Below, piece after piece: positions 8,052 through 14,851 of a stretch of 64,000 bases of DNA; the stretch's first letter is position 1, and each line of letters starts with the position of its first letter. This stretch comes from a virus, in the IMG/VR virus record IMGVR_UViG_3300032607_001425, positions 38,120 through 102,119 of that record. One strand, written 5' to 3'. The translations under genes and the position numbers were made by a program. The notes under the pieces are model-generated. The model did not search any database. It saw only the letters and a program-made list of their open reading frames with translations, and was not told the DNA's origin.

Positions 8052-8657
8052 AATATTTCCTTTATACTTTCTTATTTTTAAATTTTCTTCCCAACTAATA
8101 AATCGTAGGTTGGTTAAATCTGATACTTGTTCGGGAGTCCATCCTTCGTACCAGCAGTCTATTATTGGTCTTATGTGGTCAATTTGATATGCTCCAGGTA
8201 TTCCTGCCCTACCTCTTTTATCCTCAACATACCCTTCTATCTGCTCCTTTACTCGTTCAGTAAGTACCACTACTCTATTACGAAACTGCTTATAAGTTTG
8301 TTGTGTATTGTGATACTTAAATTTACCATAATTTGGATTACGATCTCCTGCAGTACCTCCACTAAGCTGCTTAGTTTGTTTAATTTTCTCCCTAGTCACT
8401 TCATCCCTAGGCACTCCCCTATTCCATGCAGGCTTACCTTTACTTGGATTATTTTGAAGAAACCTTTGAGACTGTTTAAGTACTGCTTCAGGATCTGACC
8501 ATCGTTTATTATTACTTGCCGTTGTTGCACAGCTTTTGCATACCCGACCTTCTTTTTCAAACCGCTTAGCAGTGTCATCTGCTCTTTTTTGGCTATGTAA
8601 TGATGTATTTTGAATTAAACTCCTACAGTCACTGCATATTCTACTTGATTTGTACAT
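7710..8657 (-). CDS. HNH homing endonuclease joined in frame to a QueD-like protein
   Basis: One open frame encodes two unrelated parts. Residues 1 to about 202 (8657-8052) are an HNH endonuclease: paired cysteines ICSDC and VCKSC, NUMOD3-like NRGVPRDEVTREKIK, then the HNH core YQIDHIRPIIDCW and LTNLRFISWEENLKI. Residues 203-315 (8051-7710) are a PTPS/QueD-like T-fold (YPHRHTFQV, SCEHIAEDLL). I start it at 8657; the longer in-frame start at 8774 runs into the dCTP-deaminase gene. Either the mobile gene lost its stop and created a fusion, or the QueD-like part is translated from its own ATG at 8051. The late-type motif at 8664-8678 precedes it. Confidence 0.75.
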   Translation of the reverse strand: MYKSSRICSDCRSLIQNTSLHSQKRADDTAKRFEKEGRVCKSCATTASNNKRWSDPEAVLKQSQRFLQNNPSKGKPAWNRGVPRDEVTREKIKQTKQLSGGTAGDRNPNYGKFKYHNTQQTYKQFRNRVVVLTERVKEQIEGYVEDKRGRAGIPGAYQIDHIRPIIDCWYEGWTPEQVSDLTNLRFISWEENLKIRKYKGNIMKKSIEVRIDIEGLHCWDDCNLPNVQYLKYPHRHTFQVACMLEVGHSNRETEFIDFKHKIRSYIQEKWYDATYSCCNFGSMSCEHIAEDLLVQFNLDKCSVSEDGEFFGIVEK

Positions 8658-8663
8658 ACTATC

Positions 8664-8678
8664 TTTTAGTATAAATAG
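8664..8678 (-). promoter_or_regulatory. Late-type promoter motif variant
   Basis: Minus strand CTATTTATACTAAAA sits 6 bp before the endonuclease ATG at 8657; one base differs from the motif before tail genes. Confidence 0.35.
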
Positions 8679-8712
8679 TAGGGAATTCACATTAACCGTT
8701 ATATGGAACAGG

Positions 8713-9192
8713 TTACTTGTAGTCCTTTTCTCCCAACCATTGACCGTTGTAGGCCTCTGCATCGTTATTATCAAATACGATAATTTGGGCCACTCTTGCG
8801 CCTTTTTCTATTGTAATTGGTCGAGTTGCAATAAGTACTGCTCCCATTTCATCCACATAGAAAGATGGATCATAAACTCCTGACGTAATGGTTGCTCCAC
8901 ATCTTAGAACACTTGATCTGTGTCTGATGAAAGCTGTCTTGTTACTTGGAAGTTTTACTCCTTGTTCGAATGTTAGGCTGTAGCTTCCTGGACTAAGATT
9001 ATATACTATTTTACCTTCTTTGGTAAAGGTTGGTACTTCTAGGTACGGCAATACTACAGTCTTATCTGAGGATACTGTTCCTCCTACAATCTGCTTAACT
9101 TCTTTCAGAGTTAGATCATAACCTACTTGAGCTTTCGCCCCTTTACCATTTGCCTGTAGAAGCTGTTCTACTTGGTTTGCGTTGTTTAGCAT
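8713..9192 (-). CDS. dCTP deaminase / dUTPase family protein
   Basis: A 159-residue enzyme of the trimeric dUTPase/dCTP-deaminase fold. Conserved motifs are FIRHRSSVLRCGATITSGVY (about residues 88-107), DPSFYVDEMGAVLIA, GARVAQIIVFDN and the C-terminal NGQWLG. It either deaminates dCTP or hydrolyses dUTP, keeping dUTP out of DNA and feeding thymidylate synthase, encoded at 14852-16063. Which of the two reactions it carries out is not clear from the motifs. It has its own promoter at 9208-9238. Confidence 0.87.
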   Translation of the reverse strand: MLNNANQVEQLLQANGKGAKAQVGYDLTLKEVKQIVGGTVSSDKTVVLPYLEVPTFTKEGKIVYNLSPGSYSLTFEQGVKLPSNKTAFIRHRSSVLRCGATITSGVYDPSFYVDEMGAVLIATRPITIEKGARVAQIIVFDNNDAEAYNGQWLGEKDYK

Positions 9193-9207
9193 AACTTTAT
9201 TTTTTTA

Positions 9208-9238
9208 CTAATATACAAAGAAGCCTCCGAAGAGGCAA
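9208..9238 (-). promoter_or_regulatory. Promoter overlapping terminator hairpin, upstream of dCTP deaminase gene
   Basis: TTG (9238-9236), 20 bp, TATATTAG (9215-9208), 15 bp before the ATG at 9192. The spacer contains a GCCTC-TTCG-GAGGC hairpin that can act as terminator for the preceding gene. Confidence 0.7.
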
Positions 9239-9243
9239 CTTTT

Positions 9244-9444
9244 TTATTCGATTATTTTAATAATTTTTGTCTGAGCTACTCGAATTACTTCGAAGTTGCT
9301 CTCTCCTTCAAACTCTTTATAGATCTTACTTTCTGCTTCTGTTGCTGAAACTGCATCTACTATATACTGCTCGTTTACTCTTTGTACTTTTCCCTTATCA
9401 CTTTCGTGCTGTAACTGTACCGTTACTTGCCAATAATTGTTCAT
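9244..9444 (-). CDS. DUF4494-like protein
   Basis: A 66-residue protein with the order WQVTVQLQ, EQYIVDAVSATEAESKIYKE, which I recognise as the DUF4494 pattern (Trp strand, then YLVDA.SFTEAEARI). This family is common in Bacteroidota genomes and has no known function. It supports the host assignment. It is followed by the terminator/promoter element at 9208-9238. Confidence 0.7.
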   Translation of the reverse strand: MNNYWQVTVQLQHESDKGKVQRVNEQYIVDAVSATEAESKIYKEFEGESNFEVIRVAQTKIIKIIE

Positions 9445-9460
9445 GTTTATTTAATTTTAG

Positions 9461-9865
9461 TTATTTTTTTAAGTAATCTTGAATTGCTTCTGAGTCCTTT
9501 CTTTCCCATGGATAAATTATCCACTCATCCCCTTGGTGCACTTCTGCAAACATGCTTGGTGTAAATACTGATGTGTGAGGTTTATAATGGAGAACTGCTG
9601 TTGGAACTCCTTGCACTAGTGCTTTTAACGTTTCTCCTGTATCACAAATATCATCTATGACCAATGTACTTGCATTAATAGATTCTACGTAAGGAATGTT
9701 CAGTCTGTGTGAGATCATTACTGCTGGTACCAATCCTCCTCTTTCAATTCCTGTTACACTTTTTATGTCAGGTCCTACTCTCTGAATTGTAATACATAGT
9801 TTGTTTACTAGTTCATCTACGTCATCCCAACTTAGATAAATTTTATTACCTGCTTTTAATGCCAT
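9461..9865 (-). CDS. Phosphoribosyltransferase-like protein
   Basis: A 134-residue purine-type PRTase. The PRPP-binding loop STLVIDDICDTGETLKA is at about residues 66-82, and the GIERGGLVPAVMISHRLNIP segment is typical of xanthine-guanine phosphoribosyltransferases. It would attach a base to PRPP, perhaps salvaging guanine or a 7-deazaguanine base given the neighbouring pathway; that substrate link is inference. Start overlaps the upstream gene's stop. Confidence 0.8.
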   Translation of the reverse strand: MALKAGNKIYLSWDDVDELVNKLCITIQRVGPDIKSVTGIERGGLVPAVMISHRLNIPYVESINASTLVIDDICDTGETLKALVQGVPTAVLHYKPHTSVFTPSMFAEVHQGDEWIIYPWERKDSEAIQDYLKK

Positions 9866-10143
9866 TACACTTTTGCTATTGTAATACCTTCTACTCCTGT
9901 AATAACAATCTCTCCTACTGCTAATTGTATTGTATCGTTTTGAAGTTCTGCTGTAACATACTTTACTAGTTCCTGTACCGATACTTTATCTTTGAATCCA
10001 GCTTTGCTTGAATTGCTTACAATTAGTTCTAAGTTTGTAGCATCTATTAATTTGTAATCCCAGATGTAAAGTCCATCTGCTTTAGGATATGATTTTAAAA
10101 GGTCTCTGTCTTGTGCTAAATTAATTAGGTCTTGTAACGTCAT
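9865..10143 (-). CDS. Hypothetical protein
   Basis: A 92-residue protein (MTLQDLINLAQDRDLLKSYP start) with alternating strands and a helix, no cysteines and no known motif. It is packed between the PRTase gene and a 61-residue ORF with 1-6 bp spacing, so it is in the same operon. Not recognised. Confidence 0.65.
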   Translation of the reverse strand: MTLQDLINLAQDRDLLKSYPKADGLYIWDYKLIDATNLELIVSNSSKAGFKDKVSVQELVKYVTAELQNDTIQLAVGEIVITGVEGITIAKV

Positions 10144-10149
10144 TTTTAT

Positions 10150-10335
10150 TTATTTAATTGTGTATTTGGTTTTACCGTCTTGTGTTTGTGCTTTTATTTC
10201 TCCATTTGCTAGAACTGTTAGTTCTAGTTCAAACTCTTCTTTTAAAAGCCTCTTTACTGTAACAATGTTCATTGCCCTGTGCTTCCACATAGTGTGGAAT
10301 ACTCTTAATGTTTCCTCTGCATTTGCTTTTCTCAT
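10150..10335 (-). CDS. Hypothetical protein
   Basis: A 61-residue protein starting MRKANAEETLRVFHTMWKHR. I choose the ATG at 10335 because it overlaps the queE stop as TAATG, a junction used repeatedly here. A longer frame to 10380 would run back into queE. The C-terminal half is a likely beta hairpin (LTVLANGEIKAQTQDGKTKY). Function unknown. Confidence 0.6.
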   Translation of the reverse strand: MRKANAEETLRVFHTMWKHRAMNIVTVKRLLKEEFELELTVLANGEIKAQTQDGKTKYTIK

Positions 10336-11123
10336 TACACTTCTCTTTGGTCCTGAAATGCAATTATGTGAGGTCTCCAAGTTAATCTATAACCATTATC
10401 TCTCACCCAATCAAATAATTTTGGATATGATTTGAATAAAGCCTCTCTTGTATCTCCTGCTGGCATGAAATATATCTTGTCTTGAGGAATATCCATCATT
10501 CGAATAAAATCTATTATCTCTCCTAGGGCTACTTGATCTTCTCCATCCCATACTGGTTTTAAATGGTAATCAGAATGATATGTAATCATTTTAGACATTG
10601 CATCATAATTAAGTCTTAGCTTGTTGTGTTGCTTAATCATTTTTTCATCCGTAACATCTCCTTGAGGAGTAAGTACTCCGACTTTAGGTATCGAGTTACT
10701 AAATTTAGGTGATATGGAAAGTAAATTAATAGGATAGTCAGTCTCCAGAAAATGACTTCCTTCAGTTTCAATAGTGATAAATATCTTTCTTTCATGTGCA
10801 AAATGCGTTAGTTCATTTACTAATTTAGGCCACATAGTTGGGCTTCCGCCTGTAAGCATCATCTCTGTGATGTGTGGATTTTCATTATAAATCCTAATTA
10901 TATCATCAAAACTATATTTTGATTTATCAGGATGGATACTCGTGTACCAACTGTCGCACCAACCGCCTTCACCGAAATAGCAGCGGTGAGTGCAGCCTGT
11001 AGTTCGAATTACTACTGTAGGGTATCCAGCTCTACTCCCCTCTGATTGCACCGCTGTATAGAGCTCAGTAATTGCTGAGATTTTATTTTTCTCCGCTTCT
11101 GTCATTCTTGTTATTTGTCCCAT
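10335..11123 (-). CDS. queE: 7-carboxy-7-deazaguanine synthase, radical SAM
   Basis: A 262-residue QueE that converts 6-carboxytetrahydropterin to 7-carboxy-7-deazaguanine (CDG). It begins with AITELYTAVQSEGSRAGYP (the QueE SxQGEG-like region), then a modified radical-SAM cluster CTHRCYFGEGGWCDSW where the third Cys is spaced by seven residues rather than two, then MMLTGGSPTM and ITIETEGS. The widened cluster loop is known in some QueE subgroups. It sits in an operon with folE, queD and the DpdA-like gene. No QueC follows it. Confidence 0.9.
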   Translation of the reverse strand: MGQITRMTEAEKNKISAITELYTAVQSEGSRAGYPTVVIRTTGCTHRCYFGEGGWCDSWYTSIHPDKSKYSFDDIIRIYNENPHITEMMLTGGSPTMWPKLVNELTHFAHERKIFITIETEGSHFLETDYPINLLSISPKFSNSIPKVGVLTPQGDVTDEKMIKQHNKLRLNYDAMSKMITYHSDYHLKPVWDGEDQVALGEIIDFIRMMDIPQDKIYFMPAGDTREALFKSYPKLFDWVRDNGYRLTWRPHIIAFQDQREV

Positions 11124-11596
11124 CGTAATGTTATGTGTTGATTTAGTAATTTATCTTTATATTTAATGTAGTATTCAATTAAGTAGTCCAACTCTCTTTG
11201 TTTACAATTCTCTTTAGAGGCCTCTTCTATTACTTCAAACTTAATCTTTTCAGGAGCATTATCGTAAGCAGCTTGTAAATACTTATTGAAGTGATTACCT
11301 CTCTTTAAAGAGGCGTAGTGTCCTTGACTTCTCTCTCTCAATAAGCCTCTTCCTATATAGAATTCTTCAGTATCAATATTCCCTATTCTATAAATTCCAT
11401 ACCCACCTCTTAGTATAAAAGCCTTTGAATGTTTGCTAGAATTTCCTTTTTCCCTATTCCAAGACTTTCTACACTCTTTACACCTAGACTCTATTCCGTC
11501 TTTCCTACTTTTACTTTTGTAAAAATACTCGAATTCTAACTCCTTGCTGCAGATACAGCAGACTTTAGTTTTGGTACCTACCGTATTGCTACCCAT
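11111..11596 (-). CDS. GIY-YIG homing endonuclease with N-terminal zinc finger
   Basis: A 161-residue protein with a two-pair Cys motif CCICSKEL...CKECRK (residues 13-42) followed by a GIY-YIG core YGIYRIGN ... FYIGRG (residues 65-84). It overlaps queE by 13 bp and the upstream gene by 19 bp, so it is tightly embedded in the queE transcript. It is likely mobile, though the overlaps suggest long residence. Confidence 0.82.
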   Translation of the reverse strand: MGSNTVGTKTKVCCICSKELEFEYFYKSKSRKDGIESRCKECRKSWNREKGNSSKHSKAFILRGGYGIYRIGNIDTEEFYIGRGLLRERSQGHYASLKRGNHFNKYLQAAYDNAPEKIKFEVIEEASKENCKQRELDYLIEYYIKYKDKLLNQHITLRWDK

Positions 11597-11880
11597 TCAT
11601 AGGTAATTTTTTCTACTTTTTCTACTCTAGTTAGTTCTGAGAAATTATCTTCAAATCCATAATTATCATCCCAAACTACTTCATTAGTTTGCCATGTTCC
11701 TAAGTACTTATCAAAATCTTCTATATCTGTAAAATGATTTTTATGTTCTGGTAAAAATTCTATAATGTCTGTTCTATAAAAATTGGATCCTCTTCTATGG
11801 TCCATATCGCTATCTATTGAGAATTCATCTATTTCATCAAACAATAATGGCTCTTCTTGGTATGTTACTCTGTTTATCAT
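11578..11880 (-). CDS. Hypothetical acidic protein
   Basis: A 100-residue, strongly acidic protein (EEPLLFDEIDEFSIDSDMD near the start; ends YEWVAIR). No family recognised. It lies directly after the 2H phosphoesterase gene (1 bp gap) and overlaps the following endonuclease gene. High acidity and small size would fit a DNA-mimic or inhibitor, but nothing specific supports that. Confidence 0.6.
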   Translation of the reverse strand: MINRVTYQEEPLLFDEIDEFSIDSDMDHRRGSNFYRTDIIEFLPEHKNHFTDIEDFDKYLGTWQTNEVVWDDNYGFEDNFSELTRVEKVEKITYEWVAIR

Positions 11881-11881
11881 C

Positions 11882-12421
11882 TTATCTTAGTTTAATTTGT
11901 AATTCAATTTTGTCTCCATTTGGTTTAGAGTATACAGCATGTGTTGGAGTTAATTCAAATTCCTGTCCTTTTAACATCTCAACATATTTTTTACCAGTTC
12001 CTGGTTTTAAATAAGCAATAGTTGCATGAGGGTGATAATCAGGAAAATTTGTTGTATGAGGATATTTAGTCAATTCAGCATTAGTTTCATGTAAGCTAGG
12101 ACCTTTAACATTAAACTTAAATACATCGTATTGAGGATTATTAAATATAGAAGCATTAAATAATTTACAAGTTCCGAATTTAAATTTATCTAGAACATTA
12201 ATTACATCCTCATCTGATACCTCTTCATGTAAACCAAATAATAGTGTAGTATGTGGTTCATCTTCAAAGCCAAATGATCTATCACCTTCCTCGGTGTATG
12301 CATCTTCGGGGTTTATAACATTTTGGACTTTACTCATTTCAGGAAAATCAAAGTATAACATAGCACACCCGAACTCAAATTTCTGTTTTTCTTCCTTAAG
12401 AAGATCCATTAATTTTATCAT
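11882..12421 (-). CDS. 2H phosphoesterase (2'-5' RNA ligase / cyclic-nucleotide phosphodiesterase-like)
   Basis: A 179-residue protein with the two HxT/S motifs of the 2H superfamily: EPHTTLLFGL and YHPHATIAYLKPG. These enzymes open 2',3'-cyclic or 2'-5' phosphodiester bonds in RNA or small cyclic nucleotides. T4-type phages use one (Acb1) against CBASS signalling. I place the start at 12421 (MIKLMDLLKEEK), 1 bp after the queD stop; an earlier in-frame ATG would overlap queD. Whether this acts in RNA repair with the ligase at 21477-22622 or as anti-defence cannot be decided from sequence. Confidence 0.8.
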   Translation of the reverse strand: MIKLMDLLKEEKQKFEFGCAMLYFDFPEMSKVQNVINPEDAYTEEGDRSFGFEDEPHTTLLFGLHEEVSDEDVINVLDKFKFGTCKLFNASIFNNPQYDVFKFNVKGPSLHETNAELTKYPHTTNFPDYHPHATIAYLKPGTGKKYVEMLKGQEFELTPTHAVYSKPNGDKIELQIKLR

Positions 12422-12422
12422 C

Positions 12423-12887
12423 TTACTCTCCATATATTGCTGAATTTTTATGGTTTTCAAAAAATTGTACTTGAGTAACGTGGACTCTACCCGCTGTTTC
12501 CTCTTGTATGAATGCGTCTAGTTTTTCGTAAATATACTTTGCAAATTGCTCTGCTCCTATTACCGATAAGACTCTTACTTGAGCTACTCCTGCTTCATCC
12601 ATTTTCTTAAACGATTCTAAGAAAGGATCATCCTCAGATACTATAAGAGTGTGGTCAAACATATAGTCCATCCACTCTTTTGCATTCATACCATCAATCT
12701 TTGTTTTTGCTCTTTTTAAAATTCCAAAATCAGCTACCCAGTTTCTATGGTCTAAGTCACCTTGAAAAGTAACATCAAAGTATACGTCATAGCCATGTAG
12801 TTTCGAACAGTGCGTATCATCTGCTTTCCATTGACGAAATACCGTACTAAATCCTTCATACCTTTTTTTACTTCTAAATTTTTCCAT
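12423..12887 (-). CDS. queD: 6-carboxytetrahydropterin synthase
   Basis: A 154-residue QueD/PTPS. The zinc-binding and active-site run CSKLHGYDVYFDVTFQG (residues 27-43), VADFGILKR, FDHTLIVSEDDP and the GAEQFAKYIYEKL helix match the family. It converts dihydroneopterin triphosphate (from FolE) to 6-carboxytetrahydropterin for QueE. Length is at the long end of normal. It lies immediately upstream of the 2H phosphoesterase gene and downstream of an endonuclease gene with a 1 bp gap. Confidence 0.9.
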   Translation of the reverse strand: MEKFRSKKRYEGFSTVFRQWKADDTHCSKLHGYDVYFDVTFQGDLDHRNWVADFGILKRAKTKIDGMNAKEWMDYMFDHTLIVSEDDPFLESFKKMDEAGVAQVRVLSVIGAEQFAKYIYEKLDAFIQEETAGRVHVTQVQFFENHKNSAIYGE

Positions 12888-12888
12888 T

Positions 12889-13611
12889 CTACTTTTTTAT
12901 GTTTAAAGTTTGTAAATCTATTAAATTTGTATCAATTATATCGGATACCGTATAACTGCCGTACCCTGCTTCTCTAAAGGTCTTACCAATGTATATTCTA
13001 TCATGTTCTTTCAGTTTATGATCAGTTGCAGCTACAGCTACTGCTGTTACTACTTTGTCTGGATTAGTGCATCTTCTACTTAGTGTACTCATGTCAATTC
13101 CTATTTCCCTATGTGCAATTTGTAATGAAGAGTAATTACCCAAAGGAGTAGTGTATATGTACTTGGTTTTTGCTCCTACTTTAAAAATATCTTGTTTAAA
13201 TTCTACTAAAGAGCATGATCCTCTAAGTCCTGTTGATAGATGTAAATAACTGACCATTCCTACTAGTGGCTCCCTCTTAGCTCTTTTTTTTAGTTTAACC
13301 CGTAACTCTACCATCTCATTTTGAGATAATCCTGCATAAGTATTACCTCCTTCTCCACCTGTTGCTATATTATAAAATAACTTACTTTGTACAGCATTTA
13401 GCAACTTTATCCATCTTACTTCTCCACTTCGGCAATCTTCTTTGTTGGAATACCTTTCTAGTATAATTCTAGTAAAGTTATCTTTTCCGTACTTCTGTAC
13501 TGCTCTTTTTAATAATTTACCTGACCCTAGGTAATTATCAGACTCCGGTCCTTCGTACTTACCTACATAACTCTTCCCATTAAACAAACATACTGTGAGA
13601 TATACAAACAT
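12889..13611 (-). CDS. GIY-YIG homing endonuclease
   Basis: A 240-residue protein with a GIY-YIG variant at the N-terminus (FVYLTVCLFNGKSYVGKYEG) and DNYLGSGKLLKRAVQKYG typical of phage GIY-YIG endonucleases. NIATGGEGGNT is followed by basic helices and a C-terminal NUMOD1-like stretch (GNYSSLQIAHREIG). It sits between an HNH endonuclease gene and queD. No family A or B leader is present; see the hairpin upstream at 13612-13722. Confidence 0.85.
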   Translation of the reverse strand: MFVYLTVCLFNGKSYVGKYEGPESDNYLGSGKLLKRAVQKYGKDNFTRIILERYSNKEDCRSGEVRWIKLLNAVQSKLFYNIATGGEGGNTYAGLSQNEMVELRVKLKKRAKREPLVGMVSYLHLSTGLRGSCSLVEFKQDIFKVGAKTKYIYTTPLGNYSSLQIAHREIGIDMSTLSRRCTNPDKVVTAVAVAATDHKLKEHDRIYIGKTFREAGYGSYTVSDIIDTNLIDLQTLNIKK

Positions 13612-13722
13612 ACTTTTTTATAATAAATAGTACCGAAGTCTAAGAACTAGAGTTTGGAGGTACTAAAGATCTTTGTTGATTGAAATTTATTCATTTATTT
13701 GTTTTTATATAATGTACGAACT
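13612..13722 (-). other. Intergenic hairpin upstream of endonuclease gene
   Basis: On the minus strand a hairpin AGTACC ... GGTACT with a 24-nt loop is followed by CTATTTATTATAAAAAA and the endonuclease ATG. It has the same order as the leader families (structure, late-like motif near the start) but a different sequence and no clear second loop partner. Confidence 0.4.
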
Positions 13723-14373
13723 TTATTTTAAGATTCCAAACTTTTTATTAGATTTTTTTATATTATCTTGAGCCCACAGTGGTTGAAAATTTGTGTAATG
13801 ATTTAGTTTATAAATTTCTTCTAAGGTTTGTGCAGATGAAATTGGGATAATATGATCAAAATGCCACTCACCATGGTTACTTAATGTCATACCTTCCTGA
13901 AATTTGTGCTCGATGTATATTAAAAATTCCTGCATTGAGCATCCTAAAATCTCTTCAGTAAGTTTGCTCTTTTTATAAAGTCCTTTACAAGCTCTACCAA
14001 AAGAACCTCCTACTAATGCCCTTACGCCACATATGGTTTTAAATAAAGGATCTACTTCTCTTCTACGAGTTGCATATTCTTGAGTACGTTTTTTAACATG
14101 CTCTATATTATTTTTATAATATTCAGAATAGCTATTAGGATTTTTTTCTTCCCACTGTTTCATATAGTTAGGATTTTGCTCCATCCATTCCTTTAGGTAA
14201 TTAGGGTTTTCTAAATACCATTTTTGAAGATAATCAGGATTTTTTTCTCTCCAACTAGTATTCCTTATTTTACAACATTCTTTACATTCCCCAAACCTAC
14301 CATCTAGGTTTCTTACATTCTTATAGTAATCTTCTAATAACTTTTCTTGATTACAAGTTATACATTTTTTCAT
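13723..14373 (-). CDS. HNH homing endonuclease with zinc finger and repeats
   Basis: A 216-residue protein. An N-terminal finger CITCNQEK...CKECCKIR is followed by four near-repeats ending NPDYLQKW, NPNYLKEW, NPNYMKQW and NPNSYSEY (residues 50-88). The HNH core is GEWHFDHIIPISSA ... HYTNFQPLWAQDNIKKSNK. The short repeats probably form an extended DNA-binding helix. A family A leader lies directly upstream. Confidence 0.87.
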   Translation of the reverse strand: MKKCITCNQEKLLEDYYKNVRNLDGRFGECKECCKIRNTSWREKNPDYLQKWYLENPNYLKEWMEQNPNYMKQWEEKNPNSYSEYYKNNIEHVKKRTQEYATRRREVDPLFKTICGVRALVGGSFGRACKGLYKKSKLTEEILGCSMQEFLIYIEHKFQEGMTLSNHGEWHFDHIIPISSAQTLEEIYKLNHYTNFQPLWAQDNIKKSNKKFGILK

Positions 14374-14490
14374 AATAAAAAAAAGCTTAGGCTTTCGAGG
14401 TCGGACGCTCTACTTGCCATAAGCTTTAAATTGATGTTTTCGATATAAATATAGGTCCGACGCTATGCATATAAATATCGACTTTTTATG
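14374..14490 (-). ncRNA. Endonuclease-gene leader RNA, family A, copy 2
   Basis: Same layout as at 1900-2012: TATTTATA (14477-14470), small hairpin ATAG/CTAT with loop GTCGGAC (14461-14455), large hairpin AGCTTATGGC / GCCTAAGCT (14425-14416 with 14392-14384) whose loop holds GTCCGAC (14406-14400), then a T-run and the ATG. Both the loop pair and the small stem differ from copy 1 in a compensated way. Confidence 0.75.
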
Positions 14491-14508
14491 AAAAGTACGG
14501 TTTATTTT

Positions 14509-14850
14509 TTAATTCTTCCAAAATAATTGCACACCCATTATTGCTAATGCCAATCCAAGGCAGATTAAAGTCTTCAAAGATAAGGGCTCTCTAAACCAAG
14601 CCCAAGACATTATAGTAAAAACTATTGCTCCTATAGCAAATCCTAGTAAACGTGAAGGCCAAAGCTGGCCTTCAAAATGTGCTACCATATACTTGACTGA
14701 TGCTAGGTATAGAAGTGATAGAGGAAATCCTAAAAGAGCCATGTAGATTGGATTATCTTTTGCCCATTCAAACTTAAATTGACCTTGTAGTTGTACGAAT
14801 GTAAGTATTTGTGCTAATATTCCTAATATTAATCCTAGTATAAAATTCAT
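14509..14850 (-). CDS. Four-helix membrane protein, SMR/DMT-like
   Basis: A 113-residue integral membrane protein with about four hydrophobic segments (residues 4-20, 36-52, 68-85, 92-110). Length and topology resemble small multidrug-resistance/DMT half-transporters, especially the C-terminal SLKTLICLGLALAIMGVQLF. The conserved SMR glutamate in helix 1 is not evident, so transport is not proven. It lies 1 bp after thyA and likely shares its transcript. Confidence 0.7.
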   Translation of the reverse strand: MNFILGLILGILAQILTFVQLQGQFKFEWAKDNPIYMALLGFPLSLLYLASVKYMVAHFEGQLWPSRLLGFAIGAIVFTIMSWAWFREPLSLKTLICLGLALAIMGVQLFWKN

Positions 14851-14851
14851 A

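Noticed and set aside
4974-12887. A queC gene in the deazaguanine cluster
   Set aside because: No ORF has the QueC P-loop SGGLDS or its Cys cluster; the P-loop protein at 7237 is kinase-like.
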